NCBI GenBank assembly: GCA_965140555.1
Contig: OZ223260.1
Span: 434,001 to 498,000 of the forward strand
Direction of reading: 5' to 3'
Length of the DNA stretch: 64,000 nt
Source: UBA1351 sp965140555
GTDB lineage: Bacteria; Bacillota; Clostridia; Lachnospirales; Vallitaleaceae
Shown here: in pieces, positions 25,390-33,601 of the stretch
Numbering within the stretch: the stretch's first letter is position 1
How the letters are laid out: every line of letters begins with the position of its first letter
Made by a program: the position numbers and the translations under genes
Notes under the pieces: model-generated
Seen by the model: only the letters and a program-made list of their open reading frames with translations
What the model was told of the DNA's origin: nothing
Database searches by the model: none

Positions 25390-26671
25390 ACCTCACTTTT
25401 ATAGAATTTGCATGTGCTGTCAATCCTTCACTGGTAGCAAAATTTATAATATCCTCTTCAAGCGATGCTAAAGCCGGTTCATTAAAATAAATAATACTAC
25501 TTTTCTTGATAAAGTCATCTACAGATAATGGTGAGAAAAATTTAGCCGTTCCATTCGTCGGAAGCACATGGTTTGGTCCTGCCATATAGTCGCCTAAAGG
25601 TTCCGGCGAATAATTGCCTAAAAATAACGCCCCTGCATGTCGAATTCGATTCGCCACCATTACAGGTTCTTTCATACATATCTCTAAATGTTCCGGGGCA
25701 ATAGCATCGGAGATTTTAATAGCTTCCTCTAAGGACTCTACCAAAAATATAGCACCGTAATTTTCCAAGGAAGCCTTCATAATATCATAACGGCTTAAGG
25801 TCTTGGCCATATCGTAGATACCATCCCTAACTTCTGTCGCTATCGCTTCATCTGTTGTAACCAGTACACAGGATGCTAAGGCATCATGTTCTGCTTGGGA
25901 CAACAAATCAGCCATTATATATGTTGCTTTTGCACTCTCATCAGCAAGGACAAGCACTTCGCTTGGTCCGGCTATAGAATCAATAGCCACTTGACCGTAC
26001 ACTTGCTTTTTTGCTAAGGCCACGTAGATATTTCCCGGCCCCACAATCTTATGTACCTTACGAATCGTTTCCGTTCCGTAGGCAAGAGCCGCAATAGCTT
26101 GTGCTCCACCACATTTATAGATTTCACGAACACCACATATATCAGCAGCAACAAGCGTTGCAGGATGAATAGCGCCATTCTTTTGCATAGGCGTTGTCAT
26201 GACAATCTCATCAACCCCTGCCACAAGGGCCGGTATGATGTTCATCAACACACTAGATGGGTAGACAGCCGTACCTCCCGGGACGTAGACACCAACACGT
26301 TCCAAGGGTGTAATCTTCTGGCCCAACATAGCACCGAAAGCATCTGTATCAAACCAAGAATACTGTTTCTGCTTCTCATGATATGCACGAATACGTGTAT
26401 AGGCTTTCTTAAGAACAGTTACCAAGCCATCATCAATTAGTGAATAGGCCTTGTCAATTTCTTCCTGACTCACTTGCAGACTTACGGCATCTAATTGATA
26501 TCCATCAAATTGTTTCGTATAGTCAATAAGGGCTTCATTTTGCCGTTCTTTAACATTCTTTAATATGTCTGCCACTGTTTGCTCATATGAGGCATAGGAT
26601 GTCTGTTCGCGTTGTTTTAAAAAGTCATCAATCGACCATGTTGTCTTCTCTCTCAAATCGTAATATTGCAT
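25376..26671 (-). CDS. hisD: Histidinol dehydrogenase
   Basis: Zinc enzyme catalysing the last two oxidations to histidine. The 431 residues contain VPGGTAVYPSSVLM, the GPGNIYVALAKK segment, SIAGPSEVLV, the QAEHDALA metal/catalytic region and the APEHLEI catalytic Glu-His pair. Positioned 9 bases after hisG. Confidence 0.97.
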   Translation of the reverse strand: MQYYDLREKTTWSIDDFLKQREQTSYASYEQTVADILKNVKERQNEALIDYTKQFDGYQLDAVSLQVSQEEIDKAYSLIDDGLVTVLKKAYTRIRAYHEKQKQYSWFDTDAFGAMLGQKITPLERVGVYVPGGTAVYPSSVLMNIIPALVAGVDEIVMTTPMQKNGAIHPATLVAADICGVREIYKCGGAQAIAALAYGTETIRKVHKIVGPGNIYVALAKKQVYGQVAIDSIAGPSEVLVLADESAKATYIMADLLSQAEHDALASCVLVTTDEAIATEVRDGIYDMAKTLSRYDIMKASLENYGAIFLVESLEEAIKISDAIAPEHLEICMKEPVMVANRIRHAGALFLGNYSPEPLGDYMAGPNHVLPTNGTAKFFSPLSVDDFIKKSSIIYFNEPALASLEEDIINFATSEGLTAHANSIKVRFDYE

Positions 26672-26680
26672 ATGAGCCTC

Positions 26681-27310
26681 CTATCCTTTACGTAATCCAT
26701 TAATTATCTGATTGATACGTTCGCTTTCCATTTTCATGCTCACCCGATTGACAACCATGCGAGCGCTTAAGGGACAAATTGTCTCTAGTACAACAAGGCC
26801 GTTTTCCTTCAGTGTCGTACCCGTTTCAACAATGTCCACAATGACTTCTGATAAGCCAACTAATGGTGCTAACTCTATAGAACCGTTTAACTTAATGATT
26901 TCCACCTTTTGGTTTTTCGTGCCATGAAAATAATCTTTGGCAATATTCGGATATTTGGTAGCCACTCTGAGAGAATTATTGTACCGCAATTGATTGGCCA
27001 TATCCGCAGGACCTGCAACAACCATATCACAACGACCAAACCCTAAATCTAATACTTCATAGAGATTTTTACCTTCTTCTAACAAAGTATCCTTACCGAC
27101 AACGCCGATATCTGCCGCACCATATTCTACATATGTCGGTACATCACTGGCTTTTGCAAGGAAGAATTTCAATCCTAATTCCTCATTAACAAATATGAGT
27201 TTACGTGTATCTTCATACATTTCTTCACATGTGATTCCAACGGCTTCCAACTGTTTAAGCGCCTTTTTGGCGAGGCGTCCTTTCGCAAGTGCAAATGTCA
27301 AATAGCGCAT
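26681..27310 (-). CDS. hisG: ATP phosphoribosyltransferase, short form
   Basis: First enzyme of histidine synthesis. At 209 residues it is the short form that lacks the C-terminal regulatory domain and works with HisZ. Key segments are LAKGRLAKKAL, the ADIGVVGKDTL substrate loop and the phosphate loop DIVETGTTLKENGL. Its start overlaps the hisZ stop by one base, in keeping with obligate complex formation. Confidence 0.97.
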   Translation of the reverse strand: MRYLTFALAKGRLAKKALKQLEAVGITCEEMYEDTRKLIFVNEELGLKFFLAKASDVPTYVEYGAADIGVVGKDTLLEEGKNLYEVLDLGFGRCDMVVAGPADMANQLRYNNSLRVATKYPNIAKDYFHGTKNQKVEIIKLNGSIELAPLVGLSEVIVDIVETGTTLKENGLVVLETICPLSARMVVNRVSMKMESERINQIINGLRKG

Positions 27311-28572
27311 TAGTTGTCTCCCTTCATTAAGTCATCCATTGTAATGTATTGTTTATCACCTGTAGCGAGATGAATAAGTTCCACATCTTGAGTATTCTTC
27401 AAATAAACAAGTCCACCTATGTTTTTTTCTCTACCATATGCAATAGCAGTCTCCACGTCTAACTCGCCCAATCCAAGCTCAACCGTCATACCATCTATAC
27501 GCATCGTCTGTGCTAATTGTATAGCTAATGATAGGCACTCCGGTTCATAGATAATCAAGGTATCAATGGATGGCACATCCAGTTCAATCTTCTGTCTGTT
27601 AATGGCATTTAACAAATCATCCACCTTAATAGCAAATCCGACTGCGGGAGCATCATAGGTATAGGTACCTAACAATGCGTCGTAACGACCTCCATCAAGA
27701 ACACTATCTCCTGTTCCGTAAGTATAGCCTTTAAACACAACCCCTGTATAATATTGTATCTGGGTAACCATCCCCAAATCAAAAGAAATGTATTCTGCCA
27801 CGCCGTAATCTTGCAACAGGTCATATACATCTCGAAGACGTTGAATCGCTTCTTGGGCTTCTTCACTGCTGGTCATTGCCGCAGCTTGGTCCAATATATC
27901 CTCTTGTCCGAAAAGAGTAGGCATTTGAACTAGGGCCTTCCCCTGTTCATGATTTAATCCTATATCACGAATAAGTTCTTCCAAACCTACATTGTTCTTC
28001 TCGTCAATTAACAATCGTGCCTCTTCCATACGTTCTTGATCAAGTCCTATCTCCTTAGCCAATCCTCTAAAATAACCGGCATGACCGATATCAAACATAA
28101 ATTCCGTCAAACCTGATGCTTGTAGAGCGTGAACGGCTAGAGCAATAGCTTCAGCATCTGCTTGTGCCGAAGCAATGCCTATACATTCCACACCGGCCTG
28201 AGTGTATTCACGAAGCTTACCTTGATAATTCTCATTATTATAGAAGACATTGCCTATATAACTGAAGCGTTTTGGTAGAGACTCCTTCGGGTAGAATGTC
28301 GCTATATAGCGAGCAACTGAGGGCGTAACATCCGGTCTTAACGCTAAAATTTCACCTTCACGGTTAAAAAATTTATAAAGATTTTTACCTTCCAAAGTTC
28401 CTCGTTCATCATCATATACATCATAGTATTCAAAAGTCGGTGTTTCCACTTGCTCATAGCCATAGCCCCTAAAAAGACGACGTATACGGTTTTCTATGAG
28501 GTTTTTCTTGCCGGTATCATAGGGATGCAAATCCCTGAGCCCTTCCATTGTGTGTAACGTTTGTCGTTTCAT
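27310..28572 (-). CDS. hisZ: ATP phosphoribosyltransferase regulatory subunit
   Basis: HisRS-like paralogue that binds histidine and activates short-form HisG. The 420 residues resemble class II synthetase motifs (EGLRDLHPYD, FEYYDVYDDE, LRPDVTPSVARY, YTGVVFKGY) but lack an anticodon-binding domain like that of true HisRS. First gene of the operon, preceded by a consensus promoter and GGGAGTG ribosome site. Confidence 0.94.
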   Translation of the reverse strand: MKRQTLHTMEGLRDLHPYDTGKKNLIENRIRRLFRGYGYEQVETPTFEYYDVYDDERGTLEGKNLYKFFNREGEILALRPDVTPSVARYIATFYPKESLPKRFSYIGNVFYNNENYQGKLREYTQAGVECIGIASAQADAEAIALAVHALQASGLTEFMFDIGHAGYFRGLAKEIGLDQERMEEARLLIDEKNNVGLEELIRDIGLNHEQGKALVQMPTLFGQEDILDQAAAMTSSEEAQEAIQRLRDVYDLLQDYGVAEYISFDLGMVTQIQYYTGVVFKGYTYGTGDSVLDGGRYDALLGTYTYDAPAVGFAIKVDDLLNAINRQKIELDVPSIDTLIIYEPECLSLAIQLAQTMRIDGMTVELGLGELDVETAIAYGREKNIGGLVYLKNTQDVELIHLATGDKQYITMDDLMKGDN

Positions 28573-28600
28573 TGATTCACTCCCATTCGCGATTGTTGTT

Positions 28601-28620
28601 TTAACACGGTAAAGTGCTAA
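28601..28620. promoter_or_regulatory. Operator-like palindrome in the his leader
   Basis: An imperfect palindrome TTAACAC-GGTAAA-GTGCTAA (6 of 7 arm bases pair) lies about 25 bases downstream of the predicted transcription start and 28 bases before hisZ. The leader is too short for a T-box. Placement suits a repressor site; the protein is not known. Confidence 0.4.
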
Positions 28621-28648
28621 TTCGATAATACGATAAATTATGTGTTAC

Positions 28649-28677
28649 ATTATAACGTGAACACCATCCTCTGTCAA
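28649..28677 (-). promoter_or_regulatory. Consensus SigA promoter of the his operon
   Basis: Exact TTGACA and TATAAT boxes with a 17-base spacer on the minus strand, giving a leader of about 70 bases before hisZ. It is the strongest-looking promoter in the window, so control by a repressor or by HisG feedback would be expected. Confidence 0.85.
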
Positions 28678-28692
28678 CCGGATTTTTCAATC

Positions 28693-29244
28693 TTAACGTG
28701 TTGAAGTTTCCGGATTTGATTCTTGGATGTAGCTATCCAAGGCTTCTAAATAATGAACAAGATACCCCTGCTTATTATACACTTTATAGTAACTGTCGAA
28801 TTTTGATAAAGGAATAGATTTCGGACCACCATTGTCTTGAATAGAAAATGCCTCTTCTATCGCTTCATAAGGGACTAAATACATCTGATCTTGTTGTTTC
28901 ATATGAATAATATAAAACGAAAAGCCGCCTTGTTCCTTAAAATCTCTCATAAAGTCCATCTGATGATGATGGATATTTTTCAAAGGGAAACGGGTTAGAT
29001 TGCATTCTTTTGCATCAAAACAAATGCTATAGCCTTGTACGACCCCGATATAATCAACAGTAGAACGCTCTTCAAAATAGGCTTTCTTGATATTTCCGCG
29101 GGCCGGATCCAGTTCTACCGGTTTAATCGGTGTCGGAATTTTTTGCACTAAGGCTAATCCATGCTCTCTATACTTCGTATGCGTCATATTAATATACTCT
29201 TCTAGGGCACTACCTCTAAGTCCACGTGATTGAAAATAGCCCAT
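28693..29244 (-). CDS. recU: Holliday junction resolvase RecU
   Basis: Dimeric nuclease that resolves four-way junctions in Firmicutes. The 183 residues include the N-terminal NTRGxxLE-like motif (SRGLRGSALEEYIN), the nuclease core STVDYIGVVQG with FDAKE, and the LKNIHHHQMDFM helix. Length is typical. It lies two bases after queG, so it is in the upstream operon rather than with the his genes, whose promoter follows its stop. Confidence 0.93.
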   Translation of the reverse strand: MGYFQSRGLRGSALEEYINMTHTKYREHGLALVQKIPTPIKPVELDPARGNIKKAYFEERSTVDYIGVVQGYSICFDAKECNLTRFPLKNIHHHQMDFMRDFKEQGGFSFYIIHMKQQDQMYLVPYEAIEEAFSIQDNGGPKSIPLSKFDSYYKVYNKQGYLVHYLEALDSYIQESNPETSTR

Positions 29245-29246
29245 CT

Positions 29247-30227
29247 CTATTCCTCTTTTCTATCTATTATATGATTTCTGTTCCAACGGGCATTTCTTAC
29301 AAACCGTTTTTTACCTATCCACCCTGCTGACGACCCATTATAAACCGTTTTGAATTCCCGATTGCTCAACGAATCAAAAGCATCTGATTCATACCACTCA
29401 AGTATAATCGCTTCATGCTCATAGGCCTCTAATTTCATTCCGTTTAATGGACAAACGCGTTGACAGGTATCACATCCATAGACATATCCGTCCAATGTTA
29501 GCCCGTCTGGCAATGTCTCCTCCCATTCTTTTGACTGAGTGAGATAAGAAACACAACGAGATGACGTCAATAAACCTTGGTCATTGATTGCTTTATTGGG
29601 ACATGCTGCTGCACATCGTCCGCACCGAGCGCAAAAAGGATGGTATAAAGCTTCATAATCCTCCTTGGTCTTTAAGGGTATACCATCCATACCGATATCT
29701 AATGTCGTTAATATGTATCCAATATAAAAACGCGTCCCAAACTTGGGATGTAATAATAAGCTACTACGCCCGATTTTCACTAAACCGGTACGTAACATGA
29801 CACTTTTGTCATTTAAGGGGCCCATATCGCAATAAGCTATACTTTCTTCATCATACATTTCTTTGATGTAGGCAATAACTTTACGACATTGTTTTTCTAC
29901 AAGATGATGATAATCTTCAAAAATAGATGCTTTAGCAACGCGAACACCTTCCTTTTTAGTCATCACATCTGGTGTTTGGAAATCCATAGCATAAGGAAGT
30001 GCTATGGCAATCATAGACTTTACTCCGGGTAAATGTCTATCCGGTACATAATGGTCTTCAGACATTCCTGATGCATCCACATCAAATCCTGTACGATATT
30101 GATTCCCACGATTCGATGCAAAAATAGCATAGCCTTCAAAGGGTTCTCCGCTACAGAATCCTATATCAGCTATGCCTATTGATTGGGCAAAACCACGAAG
30201 GTCTTGTCCAATTACTGACTCCTCCAT
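29247..30227 (-). CDS. queG: Epoxyqueuosine reductase
   Basis: Cobalamin- and Fe-S-dependent enzyme for the last step of queuosine tRNA modification. The ferredoxin motifs CARCGRCAAACP and CDTCQRVCP are present in the 326-residue product, as is the DMGPLNDKSVMLRTGLVKIG core. I use the ATG preceded by AGAGGTGAAC; a longer frame upstream to 30254 lacks a ribosome site. No HEAT-repeat tail is present, as is usual for the short form. No other queuosine gene is nearby. Confidence 0.88.
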   Translation of the reverse strand: MEESVIGQDLRGFAQSIGIADIGFCSGEPFEGYAIFASNRGNQYRTGFDVDASGMSEDHYVPDRHLPGVKSMIAIALPYAMDFQTPDVMTKKEGVRVAKASIFEDYHHLVEKQCRKVIAYIKEMYDEESIAYCDMGPLNDKSVMLRTGLVKIGRSSLLLHPKFGTRFYIGYILTTLDIGMDGIPLKTKEDYEALYHPFCARCGRCAAACPNKAINDQGLLTSSRCVSYLTQSKEWEETLPDGLTLDGYVYGCDTCQRVCPLNGMKLEAYEHEAIILEWYESDAFDSLSNREFKTVYNGSSAGWIGKKRFVRNARWNRNHIIDRKEE

Positions 30228-30253
30228 ATGTTCACCTCTTTTACCTTGTAGCA

Positions 30254-31213
30254 TTAGTGTTGTAGCTGTTTAATTATAAAATCAAAGGGCGCTACAAAAG
30301 CCTTTTGATTCAAATACATTAGGGGTTCTTCCAATCCGGATAATTCATAATGATAACTATGCAGAAGTTGATGTTCTATCTGATAGTTCCTTTTAAAAAA
30401 AACATTAACCTCTTGATTCCCATATTTATAATCTCCAATAATCGGATGCCCTATACTTGCCATATGGTGTCGAATTTGGTGGGTCTTTCCCGTCATCAAT
30501 AAAACGGATACAACCGTTACATCAATGGCCTCCATATAGTCTACAGGCGTTATATCCGTAACAATACGAACACCTTTATTTCGATCTGTTGTCATATGGA
30601 CTTGATTGGATGTGCTCTCTTTATATTGGTAATCATCTAACTGTATCGATTCAGAAATACATCCTTTGACAACAGCTCTGTATTCTTTTCGTACATGATG
30701 GTTAGCGATTGCTTCATTTATCATACGAAGAGCTCGTGTGTTTTTCCCTATAATAGTGACACCTGTTGTATTACGATCCAAACGATTACAGACACCGACG
30801 CTATCGCCCTCAGCTCTCGATTGTTCTTGCCGCATCACATACGTCGTTGCCGCATCCACCAAATTTCTATCCTTGCCGTTCGGTTGACTTAGTATATTCG
30901 TCGGTTTATTATAGACAATAATATGTTGATCTTCATAGAGAATTCTCTTCTCTTCTAATGTATAGGTCCTATCCTTCGATCCGTTCACCTCGTCGTTACT
31001 AAACTTTGCATACGTCTCATCCGAGAGATAAAAAACCAGACAGTCACCCTCAGCCAGACGTTCATCTCCCTGTATCTTTTTCTTATTAAGCACAATATTT
31101 TTTTTGCGGAACATTTTATAAAAAAAAGATTTTGACGCCTTAGGTAATAATTTCATACATAGTTTATCGACCCGTTGTCCTGACAGGGTGGCTGTAATTT
31201 TGATTTCTTTCAT
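30254..31213 (-). CDS. RluA-family pseudouridine synthase
   Basis: Ribosomal RNA pseudouridine synthase of the RluA/RluD family. An N-terminal S4-like RNA-binding domain (about residues 1-75) precedes the catalytic domain, whose motif reads CNRLDRNTTGV with the catalytic Asp. The start is ATG with an adjacent AAGAAA-rich leader. The 319-residue length and the KTHQIRHHMASIGHPIIGD segment fit the family. The modified position cannot be assigned from sequence. Confidence 0.9.
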   Translation of the reverse strand: MKEIKITATLSGQRVDKLCMKLLPKASKSFFYKMFRKKNIVLNKKKIQGDERLAEGDCLVFYLSDETYAKFSNDEVNGSKDRTYTLEEKRILYEDQHIIVYNKPTNILSQPNGKDRNLVDAATTYVMRQEQSRAEGDSVGVCNRLDRNTTGVTIIGKNTRALRMINEAIANHHVRKEYRAVVKGCISESIQLDDYQYKESTSNQVHMTTDRNKGVRIVTDITPVDYMEAIDVTVVSVLLMTGKTHQIRHHMASIGHPIIGDYKYGNQEVNVFFKRNYQIEHQLLHSYHYELSGLEEPLMYLNQKAFVAPFDFIIKQLQH

Positions 31214-31232
31214 AGTCTATTTCTTCCATTCC

Positions 31233-31730
31233 TTAGCGATTAGCATACTTTAACAACAACTCCTGTACCGACTGATCATGGTTCATCTGTGGCCGTATAT
31301 CCTTGACAAAAGGCTCCCATGACGTATAAATCTCGACTGACGGAACCTTTAGGAGTTTTGGTAATTGTTCCGTTAAAAATGACGCGTTTTTTTTATCTGC
31401 TAGATATACTTTCATATGAGTACTTTCATTGCTCATAACAGGAATATATACGGACTTTCCCTCAATAATTAGTAGTAAATCGTAGAACAATCCATTTTCT
31501 AACGGATACAAGTCGTGTAATTGCTCAAATCGTTCTTTCGTCAAACTCTTATATGGCAACAACAAAAACCATCGTACCATATAAAGGGCTGTCGGCAATA
31601 TACATAAGACTGCCAATGTTAGAAACATCCGCTCAAAATAACTTTGACCAACACCGATGATATAGAACACAAAACTTGCCAACAACCACATAAAGGTATA
31701 TGTCAATTGATGACGTTTCATCTGCAACAT
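31233..31730 (-). CDS. Two-helix membrane protein of unknown function
   Basis: I do not recognise this family. The preferred start (165 residues) has TAGGTGAG nine bases upstream; a GTG at 31799 would give a 188-residue form overlapping dut by 44 bases. Two adjacent hydrophobic segments (about residues 12-30 and 36-56) form a hairpin, with a soluble C-terminal domain of about 110 residues (alternating strands and helices, LYPLENGLFYDLLLIIEGKS) on the cytoplasmic side. It follows dut by 25 bases. Similar membrane hairpin plus small domain proteins occur in Clostridia without assigned roles. Confidence 0.65.
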   Translation of the reverse strand: MLQMKRHQLTYTFMWLLASFVFYIIGVGQSYFERMFLTLAVLCILPTALYMVRWFLLLPYKSLTKERFEQLHDLYPLENGLFYDLLLIIEGKSVYIPVMSNESTHMKVYLADKKNASFLTEQLPKLLKVPSVEIYTSWEPFVKDIRPQMNHDQSVQELLLKYANR

Positions 31731-31755
31731 ATGCCCATACTCACCTACCAAATGT

Positions 31756-32208
31756 TTAGCTTTTACCTGTGTGTCCAAACCCTCCATCTCCTCGCTCACT
31801 TATATCTAAACTTTTTGTTTCTGTGAAAACACCTTGTACAACGGGAGTAAAAATCATCTGAGCAATACGTTCACCATGTTCAAAAGTAAAAGCACTTTGA
31901 CCGTGATTAATCATAATAACCTTAATCTCGCCACGATAATCTGCATCAATCGTTCCCGGTGTGTTCACCATAGAAATACCATGTCTAAATGCTAATCCAC
32001 TTCTAGGCCGAATTTGCGCTTCATAACCATCCGGTATGGCTATCTTAATTCCTGTAGGAACCAATCGAATTTCTCCAGGTTGTAATGTCACTGCCTCATG
32101 CGTACACGCATACAAATCCATACCGGCTGACTGTTCTGTTTGATATGCAGGTAAGGGAAGCCCTTTCCCTTCCTCCGTTCTTTCTAAGTATACTTGAATT
32201 TTCTCCAT
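31756..32208 (-). CDS. dut: dUTP diphosphatase
   Basis: Trimeric dUTPase that keeps uracil out of DNA and feeds dUMP to thymidylate synthesis. All five motifs are visible in 150 residues: SAGMDLYA, RSGLAFRHGI, GTIDADYRGEIKV, RIAQMIF and RGDGGFGHTG. Start is the ATG after ATAGAAAAATGG; length is normal. Confidence 0.97.
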   Translation of the reverse strand: MEKIQVYLERTEEGKGLPLPAYQTEQSAGMDLYACTHEAVTLQPGEIRLVPTGIKIAIPDGYEAQIRPRSGLAFRHGISMVNTPGTIDADYRGEIKVIMINHGQSAFTFEHGERIAQMIFTPVVQGVFTETKSLDISERGDGGFGHTGKS

Positions 32209-32259
32209 TTTTCTATAGTCCTTTCTCTCATTTACTGTCTATTCTTACGTAATATCCGT

Positions 32260-33519
32260 TTATAATCGCTCTATAATCGAATCATCCGGACAAGCCAATA
32301 CAATAGATGCCGGTTTTGTAAAGGTTGATTGAATCAATCGCTCAATATCATCCATGGTCACTGCATCCATAAGACGAATCATATCATCCATTTCTCGAAT
32401 ATGACCTAATAACAATTCCCCTTTTGCATAATGTGTCATTCGTGTACCCATATTTTCCATTCCGATAATAAGATTACTCTTGATTTGCTCTTTAACATCC
32501 GTCAATTCTCTTTCCATCATTCCTTGACGGACAAATCGCTCAACTTCCTCATTGATTCCGGTAATAGCGGCTTCAACCTGACGTACACTTGTTGCTGCAT
32601 ATATGTTAAGCAACCCCGTCTGGTCAAAGGTTTCCATATAACTGAATATAGAATAGGCCAATCCAAGTTCCTCACGCACATGCTGGAAAAGACGGCTATT
32701 CATACTTCCTCCAAGGACTGTATTAATGGCATTCATTGCATAAGTATCCTCATGATGATAATCCACCGTTGGAAAAGAAATTAATACATGGCCTTGTTCA
32801 ACATCTTTATGAAACTGTCGCTTGCCGGGTTTATAGATAGGGCGCGATAGGCGACTAACAGGTTCTCCCTTTTTAATCTCACAAAAAACGTCATTGAGTA
32901 AATGAAGGGTCTTCTCTTCATGAATCTTACCGACAACAGATATTACAATACGTTCACCGACATAATTCTCCGACAAGTAGTGTTGAAGGGCGCTTTGTTC
33001 CATATTCCTTATATTTTCTTGAGTTCCGATGATATTATATCCCAAAGCATGTTCCGGCCAAATGAGTGTATGAATTTCATCCATAACAACTTCTTCCGGA
33101 TTATCTTCATACATATGATATTCTTCTAATATAATACCCTTCTCTTTATCAATATCGTCTTTATTCAAATTTGAATGGGATAACATATCCGCAAACATAC
33201 GAATAACCTCTTCCAAATAGGAATCCAAAACATGCGCATAAAAGCATACATATTCTTTGGATGTATACGCATTAATCTGTCCACCGATACGACTCATAAA
33301 ATCAGCCAAATCTCTCGCACTTCGAGAAGGCGTCCCCTTGAAGAACATATGTTCAAGAAAATGGGAGATTCCATTATTCATAATCGATTCATCAATGGAA
33401 CCATTTTTAATATAGATACCGATGGATACAGATCGTACAAAGGGTACTTCTTCTGTTATAACGCGTATTCCATTGGATAATGTAGCGTGTTTAATCAAAT
33501 TTATAGCCTCCTTAGGCAC
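32260..33519 (-). CDS. M16 family zinc peptidase (processing-peptidase-like)
   Basis: Inverzincin metalloprotease of 419 residues. The inverted zinc motif is HFLEHMFFKGT (HxxEH), and the third ligand Glu lies about 76 residues later in the KEKGIILEEYHMYEDNPEE region. The C-terminal half carries the substrate-binding FNTVLGGSMNSRLFQ-like segment (AINTVLGGSMNSRLF). Such genes lie next to pnp in Bacillus (ymxG/mlpA) and Clostridia. It follows pnp by 82 bases with an intervening stem-loop. Confidence 0.92.
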   Translation of the reverse strand: MPKEAINLIKHATLSNGIRVITEEVPFVRSVSIGIYIKNGSIDESIMNNGISHFLEHMFFKGTPSRSARDLADFMSRIGGQINAYTSKEYVCFYAHVLDSYLEEVIRMFADMLSHSNLNKDDIDKEKGIILEEYHMYEDNPEEVVMDEIHTLIWPEHALGYNIIGTQENIRNMEQSALQHYLSENYVGERIVISVVGKIHEEKTLHLLNDVFCEIKKGEPVSRLSRPIYKPGKRQFHKDVEQGHVLISFPTVDYHHEDTYAMNAINTVLGGSMNSRLFQHVREELGLAYSIFSYMETFDQTGLLNIYAATSVRQVEAAITGINEEVERFVRQGMMERELTDVKEQIKSNLIIGMENMGTRMTHYAKGELLLGHIREMDDMIRLMDAVTMDDIERLIQSTFTKPASIVLACPDDSIIERL

Positions 33520-33529
33520 ATATGAATGA

Positions 33530-33558
33530 GGGAAAACACAACCATGTCATGTTTTCCC
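33530..33558 (-). terminator. Stem-loop between pnp and the M16 peptidase gene
   Basis: A 9-bp inverted repeat (GGGAAAACA / TGTTTTCCC) with an 11-base loop. On the minus strand it is not followed by a run of T, so it may be an mRNA processing or 3'-end protection stem rather than a true terminator. Confidence 0.45.
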
Positions 33559-33601
33559 TTAAATGTTGTTCTTCTATTAAAACGTTCTCGTTAACGGTCT
33601 A

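Noticed and set aside
28573..28692. T-box leader before hisZ
   Set aside because: Only about 70 bases of leader and no T-box consensus or terminator.
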